A stretch of DNA of 64,000 bases, from the NCBI RefSeq assembly GCF_037975245.1, contig NC_092572.1, positions 19,183,989 to 19,247,988 of the forward strand, in the 5' to 3' direction. Both the position numbers and the translations under genes were made by a program. The DNA is from Apostichopus japonicus (lineage: Eukaryota; Echinodermata; Holothuroidea; Aspidochirotida; Stichopodidae). Each line of letters starts with the position of its first letter. The first letter of the stretch is position 1. This document shows positions 35,184-50,100 of this stretch, one piece after another. The notes beneath the pieces are model-generated. The model did no database searches. It was not told where the DNA came from and was given only the letters and a program-made list of their open reading frames with translations.

Positions 35184-38100
35184 GTGAGTATATAGTACTT
35201 GTTAATTACAGAATGTATGAATTACAGAGTTGTGAGATATTTAACATTTACGCTTTGTTTTCGAGTTTGATGTATTTACTTTGCTCCTCGCTTACCTGTC
35301 TCCCCACGACCTTAGCACTCTCGTTCTACCGTACCTAGCATGGACTGGAAACCTTTCAACACTGTGCGCCCCTCTATTACCGACCCCTCCGGTCAATGCC
35401 CTTCCTTCGCCTGTGTTTATAACATAAAGGTAATAATTTTTGCGTGTATGGAAATGCCAAATGCTGAGCAAAATGGTCTCCACAGATGTGTAGAATTTTT
35501 TTTTTAACAAAGGAACCACAATATTTGATAAGAGTGTATAAGAGACAAAATGGAGAGCCTTCAAAAACAAAATCCTTAAACACAAATTTGAAGACTAAAT
35601 TGTTCCTCATCATACCCCATGTGTCACATAATAAAATGCTCCAGATGGAGAAATTTTGGCTATTTTAATTGTGGACTAATGGTTACCTTTACAGAGCTCT
35701 TTAAATTACCAATGTATGATAGCCCGAGAGATAAAAAAAGAAGAAGCAAATTATTGATCAACCCAAAATTTAATAAAATTAATTGAAACAAGCTTAATTG
35801 ATATTGATACTGACAAATGTAAACTTTTTATACAAAATTAAGCTTCACTGGAGAATTGAAAGAATGATCAATGTTTATGCAGTACCGTGTTAAATTAAGA
35901 CTTTTTAAATCGCACTCTACATCTTGCATTGTACAAATTAAAATAGGCTAATTTGTTGGAATTATTTCTCCAATTTTCTGGCTAAACATCTAAACTGTTC
36001 CTTTCCTTCAGTAATACGATGCACAGACCGGATCGCCCTTCTATGTGGTGAAACATCTAACCATTTAAAGTGACATTTAATTATATGACTCGGTAAAGTA
36101 GAAATTTCCAAAAATAGTCCTTGCCCATGCAGTTGTGTCTATTAGCATCTAAAATTAAGTCTGTATATAACCATACATGGTAACTATGAACTGGTGACAA
36201 ATTTCTATTGTTCCTGTACATGGCAGACTTAGTCGTCACGGAAACCAGATTGTTTTCCAGTAGCAGGTATTGTTCTGAATCATTTCCTGTGCCATGCCAT
36301 TCCTGATATTCAATGAGGTCACCAGTGGAATGACGAAATGATGTTTTAGAAAATTGATATTAAGGAAACAGTAAAAGCTGTATAGTCATCATGAGTTACA
36401 ATTTACTTCTCAAAGTAAATTGGGGGGGGGTTGGTTGGGGACGGGGAGGGGAAGGGGAGAGGGAGAGAGAACATTGTAAGTTCAACTGATATGGAGTCTG
36501 AATGCCATCCTTGAGGATATGTGTAAAACTATTGTTGGGAGTGGTAGAGGGGGAGCTAAGGCGGCATGGCCTGCCGGCAAGTTTTCCAAGCCAGTGAGAA
36601 GATTTTTCAAAGCGCTGTTATTTAATCGGTATAATGCGTATAATTGCTAAGACCAGTTTGTGGGCATTGTCTATTGTTGTTGTGCATCGGAATGCAGGTT
36701 GTTTATAAAATATTTAAGCTAAATAGGGGAAAAAAGGGTTTGAAGAGCTCTGTAAAAGTGATGCTTCGTTAAGGGTTCCAATAACCCCCCAAAAAGAGTT
36801 GGAGGGGGTGGGACTGGGGGAGGAATGAAATGCATCAGTGTTATTCCTACTAAAGAAGTGTTCCTCCTTGCCTCCCCCCATTTCACCCTCATCCCAGTTG
36901 ATGCATCGTTCTGGTTGTAATTTTTATGGAGTTAAGTAACACATACATTTTTCCTGGGGATCATTGACATTTGTGGCAGTAGGGCAAATGCCAAAGCCAA
37001 TTGCAGCATCAATACTGGGCATTCTCCTTATTATGCACATTTTTTTTTGTTGGGGGAGGGTTTTTTTGTTGGGGGAGGTTTTTTGTTGGGGGAGGGGGTT
37101 TATTATTTTTTTTTCAGTTGGGGATCAAAGTTTTACAAGTTTATCAATGTGTATCTTAATATGCACATGCCTCAAACTACCAAAGTTCTAGAAGCATAGA
37201 AATTATGCGAGTAGTAGAAATGTTGAATTGGTCTCTTTTTTTATTCGGCAACCGTGAGCTGTAAGTTTGCAAATGAAATAATTCACACACGCTAATTATC
37301 AATACACATTGAATACTGCTTGAATAGTCCATTGTCTTTGAATACAGTACTAATATTACAGTCTTAGATTTCTGTGTGGGCCGGTGATGCTGTTCAGTTT
37401 TCTCATACTGCAGTGCATCATAAGTTAGCAGCGGATTGGAGGATTTAACTGTATACTGCAGTTAGTGCTGAATGATCTTTTGTATATATTGTCATTGTGC
37501 TTTAACAGTTTGTTTAATATATACTGTAGATGAGTTTGAGTGGGTGGCTTTTGAAGAGGCCTTTGCCTCAATCTTATCTGTAGTACAAATCTGTATTTCA
37601 TTAAAAGATCTGTGATTGTAAACAGAGTAACAAAGGCATACATATATATATAAAGTAACAGTGGATTTAATTTCACTAAATACAGACAGCTTTGTAGAGA
37701 ATAAATTTTCTCTTTGGTTGTACCTGGGTCAACTTCCAAGTTACTTCCCACGGATGTAGTATATATTATATTGTACATTGAATGGTATTGTTTAACAGAA
37801 GAAAACACACAGACAGAAAAAGAAAAATCAAACCCACACAGACAGATGAAAAGAAACACCCACAAACTTGTAAGTAATTTAGAAAGAATTAATTAGCGTG
37901 ATATAATCTTAGCTATAACTGCATTAGATGTGCATCCTGTGAAATGGCCTGATCAGTAACAATGGATTCACAGTGCGTACTCCCTCACCTCATATATAAC
38001 CTTAATGCATTACCGTATTTACCTCGCTCTAACATCTGGCAATTCTAATGTGTGCATGTATGGCCATCTCCCTTCCGTAATTTCCGTATTTCACAAAACT

Positions 38101-41100
38101 GTGTAAAAGTAAGTTGGCCTGACATTTCGATCCTAGCAGGATCTTCTTCAAAGGCTAAAAAAAAACAAAAAAAAACATGTAAGGTTTGGGTAAGGGTTTG
38201 GGTAAGGTTTGGGTAAGGTTTAGGGAATCCATGTTATAGTGCTGTACCTCTGGTGGTATATATCTTTCATTGTTACCCCATCTTCTCTCTTAATTAGAAT
38301 GCACTAAGATGATACATGTATACATATATTGACCAAACTAAAGTTGCTAAGATTTATCTCCAATCTGGAATAATTTTGGATTAGACTTTAAAAGTACAAT
38401 ATATGACTCAACAACAAGTCTAGATCAGAATTAATCCAAATTAGAGATTCTAGCACTTTGCTGAGCATTAGTCAACAGCTGTACATTATCGTCTGTATAT
38501 ATGGTGTTGGGTTCATTAATAGACTTATTTTGTTTGTAATGTTGGCATTTCGCTTTAATTTGGTCCGATCTTCCAGGATCCATGTAGTGACCAGATTTCT
38601 GAATCATCCAAGCAGGGGTTAAAAATTTTAAAGTAGAGGCCCTCTTAAGTTAGCTGTAAGAGAAACAAATTTACGGCTATTACAGAATTCGAACCAGCGA
38701 CTAATTGGGTTTACAAGCCCAGTGCTCTACTCACTGAGCTGTCCAGCCCTTAGCCCAGCCACTTCTTTGCTGTGGCCCATGGGCGCCAGTCAGAAGCCAG
38801 GGTACCTTGCAGATGGTGCATAAGCCAGGGTCCACGCCCCAGTTTCATTTCGATATAACCCAGAGAGTGGCAGGGAAGGGAGGGATTTCATGAGATATCT
38901 GGCTTTTTAAGAAGTGAGTGAATAAAGGAGGACTGACTGGGAAACTTTAGACAAAGGAAAAGAACAAAAGAACAAAATAATGGGATTCAAACCAGTGGCC
39001 ATATCATTGTGTGCTTTTGGTGTTTTATGAATGGGTTAATTGTAAGCTTGAACTACTATAGACAATACCGTGCACCCAACAAAGAGTTTATTCTGCAAAT
39101 AAATGGCCAATTTCTGAAGAATATTTTATTCAAGAAAGCTAGCGGGTGATGATGACTATATACCCTTGGGCGGTGTGAGATGTAACAGGTTGTGAAACTT
39201 TGCTGTTGAACTAATATATGGTAAATACAGGTGTTGGTGACTCACCCAATGCTCCCCCCCCCTCAGGGCTGTGTGACTTGTGGCTAGGATTAACCACTGA
39301 ACTTGACCTCTTGGTGCGAAATAAATATTTAAAAAGTCTTGAGGGGTTAGTGGTCACACACAACTACTGTAATGATAGGCTTGTAAAAGGTAAGGGTAGT
39401 AGAAGATGCTTAATGGTAAAGAGAGCTCTGGTTAATACATCTAGATGGGAAAACCTGGGGAAATGTTTGGTTTCAGCCAACAGAGAATTAGGAGATTAGG
39501 TGATGTTAGGACATGTACATTTCAAAACACCAAGAGCAAAACTTAAATTAAGTATTCTTAAATCAGTACATTTCTTTTGAGTGTCTGATGATTATCCGTG
39601 AGAGCAATAAATGCACCTTTTCCAAGATTCATTGTTTCTTGCTTGGTGTACAAACTAGTATTAATGATAGTACAACTAGTATTAATGAGGAATTGGAACC
39701 TCTTCTTTTTTCTTTGTTTTCTTTGTTTTTCATTGTAAGTTGAATTTACTCCATTGTGTTATACTTGGAACTATCACACTCCAGCTCATACTGTTCCTTT
39801 CAACCCCCCTCCCCCTATTGATGCATCTTTCCATCCTCCTCCCCCTTCTCTCTTTCATCCCTTTGAATAACAATGCTTTAATGGTCTCCAAAGATAGTGT
39901 TTTCCTCCATCCTTCATTCTTAATTCCATTCTCCTTAATTTCTCTTCCCATCTGCATCTTCAGTGCTCCAGTCACCATCGTTGCATAGCATTAAGTCCAT
40001 ATTGATGTTATAATATTTCTCAAATTAATGCGTTACAAAAGAATTGCCTACACTTTTTTCTACGAATTGTATCCTTAGCTTGACCTTACAGAATATTAAC
40101 AAGGCCACTGGTACCATATACCATATATATATTCCAGCATTAGTTGACCTTAAATGACCTTGATATGTATCTCCTACTGTGTAGTAAGTTGACACCTATT
40201 GTTTTACAATCACACTGAATGGCTAGGGTAAACTCCCTGGGTTTGTGAAGATCTGTGGAGCAGTGTAGATATGAAATTCAATTTGGTACAAAAGACATGT
40301 ACATACTGTAGTCTTGGGTGTTGTGGTAACTGATGAACACTGTTGAAAACACAGCAAAGTATATTGCATGTGCTGCATGTACTCAGTTGGAAGTTATCAG
40401 TTGGCACCCTGGGAGTGTTATCTTGATAAGTGTGACCTCTAGGAAGCCTGCAGGTGCCAGTAAGGGTCTGTTCAAGGATATCATTTCTAGGTGGGAAAAG
40501 GGTCAGTCATAATTTATGCTTTCTACATGTTAGCTGTACATATACACATTTTAACTATTAGGATCTCATAACAATTTATATAAAATAAAATAAAATTAAA
40601 TATAATAAATAAATGGCTGTAGATATACTTAAGTTCTTTCTACGATGTTATTTGGAAACTTAGGATAATAAAAACAACATTATTGTTTGCTGAATTGACC
40701 AAATAGTTACATTTGTATAGGCACAGATTATTTTTTCAGATTTTTTTGTCTAGTAATTATTAACAGGTTTGTACCACTAGAGCTATATTAGATAGGCAAA
40801 AAAATAACAGAAAAATGCATCGTTAAAAAAAAATGCCACATGTACTATTTATGTAATTAATTTGGCCACTTATATCCAGTGAGTTCCGATTTGAATATCA
40901 CGATTATCAGAATAGATGACAGCTGATCAGACTAATTAAGGTCCAGTGATGTCATAATTTGTCACCAAAATTGAGTGGCTGGTATCGAGAGCTCTAAATT
41001 AACGACTCGTATTGGTTCTGAAGAAGTACGAGATTGCTTTACTCGGATGCCTTTCATACACTGTCATTAATAACTTCCATTCTGTAATTAGAATTACAAA

Positions 41101-44100
41101 TTTTTATAAGAGTTTTGTTTCTTCCCTTTCATCGCAGATGAAATTAAACGAGTTGAACACACATGGGTTTCTTATTATTAGCACATACTTTGCTGAAGAT
41201 TTTACTGTTATAATTAGTTATAATTGTATAAAATAAGAATCAATATCTGTATGTTGTAAATAGTGCTGTGACCTTACCATAAAAGGCAAATAACTGAGCT
41301 GTACTTTTATCTATTTATTGATAGGTTTATATTGGGAAAATTGAAAGTAGCTTCATAATTGATTCGATGATGGTGAAACAGTGAAATGTCTCAATAAAAC
41401 AAAGAAATTAATGTAAAGGTATATGTGGGTGGCTAAGACGTCTACCAGCTTCGACAAAGGTGCCTCATTTCTGGTATTTGTATTTAAGGCACCATTTTCT
41501 GGTAGTGACGTCATGGCGGGTATATCCGTGTACCCGATGGGTTCCTTGTGGTCGGGTACCCAGTTCTGAATTTCCTACCTGTGGGTGCAAGCACTAATTT
41601 GTATGCATATTATTTAGTTACTATATATGCAATCGCAGTATCAAGAATTGCTTGAATAATGATATCAAAAGATGGTATATAAATACTTTATTTACACCAA
41701 CTTTTTCCCCTTTGAGAAAGAGAAACTTGTAAGATGTAAATTGTCAATATCACTCTGCATCAATCAACTGTGTCACTCTAACAACATCATGAATAGGCCA
41801 ATTGCATGCATGAGGCTTTAAAATCAATTAAAATGCTATTATTAAATTAAATATCTGAAAAATTTTATTATGGGAGATCAAGGATGTCGTGTGTTGTAAA
41901 CTGGTTTTGCATGACTTAGACTATGTTTATCATTTGAGCATAAATGTCATAATTTATCCAATCGACTCCATTCGTTCAACTTCTTTAAAGTCTGCATTTA
42001 TTGTGTTATTAAGTTGAATCCTTCCATCTTGAGTGGTAATATGTGTATACATAACTCAACTGTGAAAGTGAGCATAGGAGGTTCTTGCATGAAGACACCA
42101 TGATGGACTACATTACTTATAGCTCTGCAAAGATGTCATGTACAGTGAAGGATTAGTGACGTAATATAACGTTAACCAAGATATCACAGTGAAGGAATAA
42201 TGAAGCAATATATAGCATTAGCAAAATATGAAGTACAGTAATATAGCATTAACAATGATTTCACCCTGAAGGAATAATGACGGAATACAGTGTTAACAAA
42301 GATATCACAGTGAAGGAATAATAAAGTAATATAGAATTAACAAAAATATCACAGTTAAGGACTAATAAATTAATATACATTTTAAAACAAAGATATCACA
42401 GTGAGGCAATAATGAAGTAAAATAGCGTTAGCAAAGATAGCTCATTGAATTAATGATGATTTAGCATTAACTAATGAAACTGTTGACAAGATCATAACAA
42501 GTTTTATAGGTGAAGTGAAAGTTCATTATTTCAGCTTGGACATAAACAATTTGGTTAATTAACTGTATTTACTGGCCTACATACAACTCATTATATAGTT
42601 AATAGGATTATATTGCAGCTGTCATGGAAAGCAGGTTACCCACATAAACATCTTAATTAGATAAGAGCCCAGGGTCTCATATTATGTGTGAATATAACAT
42701 GGTTTGGTCGTAAGCGATACTAAGATATACAGGCCTATATCCAATACAAAAATACAGCTGTGTAGATATGCAGCCTGACACAGTAGCTGTATACACTATA
42801 TGCCTACAGATCCTCACATATCTTGTTGGCTCCTTGTTTTTCTTTAAATATCATCACATTCCAGACATCTTGAGGGGGCCTCCAGTCTTGGATATTTAGC
42901 TGTATGTTGGTACTTATCATTTTAATTAATTAGGACATCTCTTCTATATATATTTCATAGTACCAGTAAAAGTTAACTACGATTCTACATCAGATGTCAT
43001 TCTGTGTCTACTGGTGTTAGAATTGAGTGCAAGACAATATACTTAATGCAATGAAAAGTATGTTTACATTGTGTGGGTCACATAAACAGAACTGTTCAAT
43101 TAAACATTAACAGATCTTTTAAAGGGGATTATATGGTGTTGCCAAAAAAAAATGGTTGGAAAAAGAGTTAGATATGCCAACATGGGTACAAAGTTTCAAA
43201 CTCTTAAACAAAAAATTCTTAGCATCATTTTCATCTCTTTGCATTTTATGTATTACAATGTGCATTATAAGTCATGTGTTTAAAAATACACAGAGCTCTA
43301 TGAGTCATGTTGTTCCAGGCCTCGTCTACAAAGAAAAATATATGGAAGTCAAATGATTTATTTTTATTTTTAAATAATATATCCTAACATAGTATTATCA
43401 CCAGTTGTCAATGGTTTATTTAGTTATTTATTTTATTAGGATATATTTTTTGCAATCAACGTGTTATTGTTTTTCTCCACTTTGGGAACAAAAATATATA
43501 AATTGTTTTAAGGTCTTTTTCCGGTCTCCATTATTTTCTACAGGTAATTCCCACCATGGTGAAGTAGATATATCAGTTACATTGAAATTATTTGGCTTCT
43601 TCTTTAAAGTACTGTGGGAAAGACTTTGTCCCTTCCATTCAAATAACACTATTTACCTTTTGGTTCTCTACCTCTATGGAAGTAGCAAGTTGTTTAAAGT
43701 CAACACCATTCCAACACACCTTTGTAGTTTTGTAAATCATTTACCTCTTAAAAACTGCTCAAAGTATACACATTCATGCACAAGTTTATATACACATTCC
43801 AATACTGTGGGATTAAATATCACAGCTTGTTACAAGTATACTTGCCACTCTTCTCTCTCTCATGCTCAGTATGGGGTCTGGTTTTATCTTGAACTCTGGG
43901 TTTTTTAATGTACCTGTCCCCCCAAAAATACCAGGAATAAAATAGAGAAAACTGCGGTAATAATTTGATATAGTGGTTCACCTGTGCAAACCACATCATT
44001 ACACATACTGTATGTATCATAACTGATGAACAAGTGTTATAGATCTTTTGGCAGGCAGTAATATTGGTTTCAAGAAGCCTTTTGTCATACCCCCCTATAC

Positions 44101-47100
44101 TTGAAGTGCACAGACACATCGAGTGACTAATACAGATTTCTGTGTGGGTTGTATTATGAGTAGTATAGTGTATATACTAACAGTGACTAACTCACAGCAC
44201 ATGTCATTTAGTTCCAGTCAGACCAGAGTTCATGCTTCTGTAGTATACTTATTATCTCTCTGTCTTGCTAATTCACGATACTATTAGTGCTCAATGATTG
44301 CTTTGTCATTGATGATCCATACAGACCAGACCGGTTAGGTGAATGTGTTGTCATCAAACCCGGCAGTTGTTGAAGATGGGAATTTGTTTGATTTCTCTGG
44401 GAATTGTGGTTCGTTGGGTCTTAACTCCCCAGTCATTATTCAGTGATTAGATATCGGCAGTTCTTTGTAATTGGTGCTGGTGTGTGTGTGTGTAAAGAAG
44501 AATTTCATTGGACATTCCAGTCTGTTATAGTGGTGTAAGGATAGTTGTTCTGTTGTACATACAACAAGCTTGCTTTCTCTGTCCAGAGAGAAAATTGAAA
44601 TATAAAACTCTTATTAAAACAGCTGAGCTCTTCCTTGGTGAAATATTTCAGGATTTATCTGGGATAATTATTAAGAAGAGGAGGATCTCTTAAACTGTAT
44701 TATTAAACTTTGGAGTGTGTGGGAGGATATGAAAGAGGTAAGTCCCAGATGGAGTAAAAAGTATTTTCTGTTTTGATTAACGCTTAATTTGAGAGATACT
44801 TTGTCAAATTTGACAGTCAAATTTGTTCATTTGTTTTATCTTATGATAATTTTGATTGGTTAGTATTTTATTTGAAACAGAGGTTAGTGGTAATAAGGCG
44901 GATTTACCTTTGTCAGTTTGTGTTGATTAGTTTGAGACTAAAAAGCACATGTTTTATGTAGATTCTAAAACATCATCTTTCATACTTTCTATGTGATGGT
45001 GTACTATGTACAATCAGGAGGTGGTGGTGGAGGGGGGGGGGGGGGTAGGGGGTTGAAGACTAAGTTGTATGCAATAATTGGTTGTATTGTTCTTTGTGGT
45101 ATATTTGTTTGATATGTAACAATTATTTTCTCAAAAATTGGTAGATTTGATTGTTCCTCAACTAAAATAGGAAGATACATGATTGTGAATTTGACACCAA
45201 AGTATAACAATTGGGTGCAAGTATGTTTTATGATTGCATTGATTTGATCAAGATCAATTTAGCAGTTCGATTTTCCCAAATGCTGGTACTTGTTTTGAAG
45301 GAAAGGACATAGTTGATAATTCCTAGTTAATTCTGTGTCATTGGTTAGACAGTTTCAGCAGGGATGATGTAAACAGTCAGATATGCACACAGGCAAAGAG
45401 CAACAAGATAGAAAAAACAAAACAATGATAAACACATGCACAGCTGATATTCATTTCATTGATAAGCTACTGTAATTTAGACTTGGTATATATATTTATA
45501 TATCTGCCTGAATGTCCTCATAGAACTGTAGGACCATGCAGATAGCATGCATGGCTTAGTAACATTGTACTCAGGTTAATGTTATGGTTAAATATTACTC
45601 ATTGATATACAGATTATTCTGCCTGAATGTCCACATAGAGTGGTACTGTAGGACCATGCAATGGCATGCGTGGCTTAGTAACATTGTACTCAGGTTAATG
45701 TTATGGTTAAAAAGTACTCATTGATATACAGATTATTCTGCTTGAATGTCTGCTTGGAATAGTACAACCATGCAATGGCATGCATGGCTTAGTACCATCG
45801 TACTCAGGTTAATGTTATGGTTAAGTAGTACTCATTGATATACAGATTATTCTGCCTGAATGTCCTCATAGAATAGTACGACCATGCAACATTGGCATGC
45901 ATGGCTTAGTAACATTGTACTCGGGTTAATATTATGGTTAAATAGTACTCATTGATATACAGATTATTCTGCCTGAATGTCCACATAGAGTGGTAGGACC
46001 ATGCGATGGCATGCATGGCTTTGTAAAATTGTACTCAAATTAATGTTATGGTTTACAGGGTAGTGCTCAGTCTCATTGATATACAGATTAGATAGCCTGA
46101 ATGTCCACATAGAATAGTACGACCATGCAAATGGCATGCATGGCTTAGTAACATTGTACTCGGGTTAATGTTATGGTTAAATAGTACTCTTTGGTACAAC
46201 TTATTCTGCCTGAACGTCCAAACAGACAAGAAGATTGAGAAATGACAACTGTAATGTTCTAACATACAAAACATACAAATATTTCATCTCTCTCTCTCTC
46301 CCTGTAACAAATATTAAATGATGCTGAGTGTATATCTAGAGCCCTATATACTGTAGACCATTGTGAGAAATACTTAGTTGCGATCACTTATTGCTTGATG
46401 TCACAAACTTGTGTATTATAACACACTGTTTTGAGGAGGCCTGCAGTGCCTACTCACTCGGCTGTCATTGTTTGTCAATGACTAACTACTGTAACTGGTA
46501 CTATTAGATTTACTCAGTACCGGGTATATGGATAATTTGGCCTATTGTTTGACGATATCCTTTGGAAGTGTTACTTTATTTGATCAAAACAGAAAAGAAA
46601 TAAGACCATTGAAGTGGAATTTCAGAGGAGTGGTGCTTTTTCACTACAGCCACAATTTCCTGTCAAAATGTGTAGATTGTTTGGTTTCCTAAATTGAGAA
46701 AATTAGGGCAGTCAACAAAATAGAACAAGAAAGAAACATCTCTATACATGCGGACATTGTAAAAGGATTTGTAGCAAGAAACTGAGTAACCTGGGGAAAG
46801 GGGAAAAAAGAATGAAGAAAGAGAATTAGTGAGTTGACAAAGTACAGCTTAGATGCTGTAGCTGCTGCTTATGTGATAAAAAGTCATACTGTAACATAGT
46901 ATAGGCCTGCATGATATGTATGTATTGTAATTATATGTGGGGAACAGTGGTGGCACACCAGCCTTGGCAATCAAGGGAGGGGGGAACTAGGGGAAAAGGA
47001 ATTTTTTCTGGGAGAGGGAAAACAAAACATATAACACTGATATAGGGCAGGGTCTAAGGGAAGGGGATGACCCCTCCACTTTGGGAATTTGTCTACAAAT

Positions 47101-50100
47101 AAAATGACCTAGATGCAAACTGATGGTATCACTTGACAACTATTGACATTATTGCATTGGAAGCTGTTTCTAACACAAACAATTAGCCTAGCTCTGTATA
47201 TTTTGGATCAGTATCTGGTTGGGGGTGGGGGTAACTGGGGGCAAGGGAAATCTGTGGGGGTGGGCAAATGCCCCTCATGCCACCCCATATATGATATATA
47301 GCACCACTACTGGCAGAGTGGGCTTTAGAGAGGAAAAGAAAGAGTAACAGTCATGCAGCGAAAGTTTCAAGCAGAGTTTGTGTTTTGATGCATATGAATT
47401 GATTATATAGCCATTCATGCACAGCAGAACATTGTCATTATATATAGTATGTACTAGCTACATTAATGTACATTGAAAAAGAAGAGGAACATTGAGAGAA
47501 TATTTAAATTGTTCATAAATGTTATGAAATATCATACTGCTTTAACAGTCTCATCAGTAGGATATTTTGCTCCTTCTCTATGCATGCATAAAACATCCAA
47601 AATCCTTCTTTTTCCCACAGACAATGGTAATCAGGATTTCCTTTCTTAGTTATTGTTTACTGTGGTATTTCCTGATACACATATCAATGGTGCCTTGTTA
47701 CGACAGATATGTGTACTGCATGGAATATTGTCACATATGTACCTGCCATATCTCTAACCTTTGTGTGCACTAATGCAGAGGAATTTAACCCATGGAGATT
47801 TTCAGATCCATTTCATGGAGAGGATAATAGGTCCATATATATTTCAACATACATGCTAACATGTACAGACCTGTACTGTACATGTTACTGTAGGTATATA
47901 TGGAATGGCTATGGGGACATGTTACACTACAGTGTGTATCCCTGCCTGTAAGAATATGTACTTACATGTTAGGTATATATAGAATGGCTATGGGGACATG
48001 ATACATAGGTATATGGAAGGGCTACGGGGACATGATACACTACAGTGTGTATACCTGCCTGTAAGATATATAACTGTATAGACTAAGAAGATATCAGTGT
48101 CTTCTCTTATCAACATCATGTGACATATTTATGTATGACAATGCAGTGAGACTGCAACTGTAGCTATATAAATATCATCAATACTGAAAAGTTTGTGACT
48201 CCTGCTTTCCCTTCAATAGCTACTGTATGCATAAATGTCTATCACTCAAGGATTCTGCTTTTCTGTTTCAGCTGTGAAAATGGCATCGGTTTATAATTAA
48301 GTCACTTTTACAATTTCTTTCATTGCTACAAAATGTATGCCTCAGATCTACTGTATGGATTTGATGAAGTTTGGAAACTCTGAAAGTCCGCTATTATGCT
48401 TAATATGCATGAAAGTGAAACCTAGCTTTTATAACCATGTTAATTGAAACTGTGTTTTTCAAAAGTCATTCTCAATAGTTAAAGAATATTGTGTACCTTT
48501 AAAACTACATATACTTATAAACTCGTTGAATGCATTGTGTGCATATCTATGGTGTGTTTTTCACATGTAAGCAAGTTGTGTAACTAGTCCGTGTTACATA
48601 TGTGTTTCACTGTTTCTGTGACTAATTGTAAAGTCATTGTGTGTGTTCCGAAAACTATTTGGCTTTCGTTAGTCACGAACAAGAATTTTCAACTGAATTT
48701 GACTATGTATCCCCATAGATGTACTACCACAATAAAGAAAACAGGGCAGTCTACTTTATTGTGTCATTTGTAGTATCCAGTAGCTCAAGCTTCTTCCCAG
48801 CCTTTACCCTCAAAGAAACTTCACTATCTGACACATTCATGTCCTTGTGAGTAATTGAACTGGGTGTATATGTAGACCATTCAGGAAAGACCTTCACTTT
48901 GAAGAAATTACTCACCAAGGTGAGAAAGCTGAAACTGGCCTGCAGTATGTGGTTATCAACTTCTCATTTAAAGAGGTAAATTAATGGACGATTGGTTTCG
49001 ATCAATTTACTCTGTAAATGAAATTAAGTCTTGTCTTATAGTGCGAACACATGTCCCTAATTTCTGTTGAGTAATATATATTTATAGAGTAAAAATAAGG
49101 TTCATTCCCAAGTAGTTGGTTTTTAAGGGCTGCATGTGTAACTAATTCTACCATGATTAGCTAGTCATCTCGGCTTTTCAGTACAGAGTGCACGATCTAA
49201 CAGACGCAAATTTACATGATTCCATGCATACATTAATTGGCTTGAAGAAGTGGATACTTCTAGATAGGATGTGACCTAGCTAGCCTAGTTATTAATTTAA
49301 CTTTCTTCTGTACATGGTTTGTATACAGTATGTGCAGTGCATATACTTCTACAGTGCTGTTTGCATACGTATAGCTACTATGCATACCTACATATAGCTA
49401 CTATATACATACATATAGCTACTATGCAAACATAGCTGCTATGCACACATGCTGTGCATGTTCTATACACATGTATAAATCTACAGTGCTATATATACAA
49501 CCAGCTTGATTGGCTCCATTGTAAATCAGAGAGCATTACGAGTAAAACACGCAGTAATATATACGATGGTTTATGACGACTCTCAATTTGATTTCAAGCG
49601 CTCAAAGCCTTCCCTGAATATTCACTAAATTGCTCATTCAGTGAAGCCTTGATTTGAATTACCCATACATTTTGGACCCTTACCTTTACCCACCAGCCCT
49701 TTGACTGGTTTCGCCAGTCAAGCACACCTCTTAAGTACTCCTCTATCATTGCAGCCTTAATTCTCTGAATGAGTTCATGCATGCAGATCTACTATTTCCA
49801 TACATAACTAGGCCCTATGAACCCTTTTACTGGGCCTTATTTTCACTGATTAGTCCTTTCATTGGTATAATACTATTGCCTGAGCTTCCCCAATCCACTT
49901 CTCACGGTGCGTGCATGCATGACCATCTATATACATGTTGGGAATTGTTTGCTTACAGTACAACTACTGCAGCAGTTACAATGCTAGAACAATAATCTAT
50001 AACATCTGGGTACAGGAAGCAATTGAAACTTCAAAACATACATAGGAAATTAATTTTTAGCAAACACCATCTTGAGTACATATCAGTGAACTTGAACTAT

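Noticed and set aside
37425-37865. 146-codon minus-strand frame
   Set aside because: Low-complexity, AT-driven residues, overlaps repeats; no family resemblance.
43405-43908. 167-codon forward frame in intron 1
   Set aside because: Composition is that of AT-rich noncoding DNA (Phe, Leu, Tyr, Ser); no motif, no splice sites, no homology.
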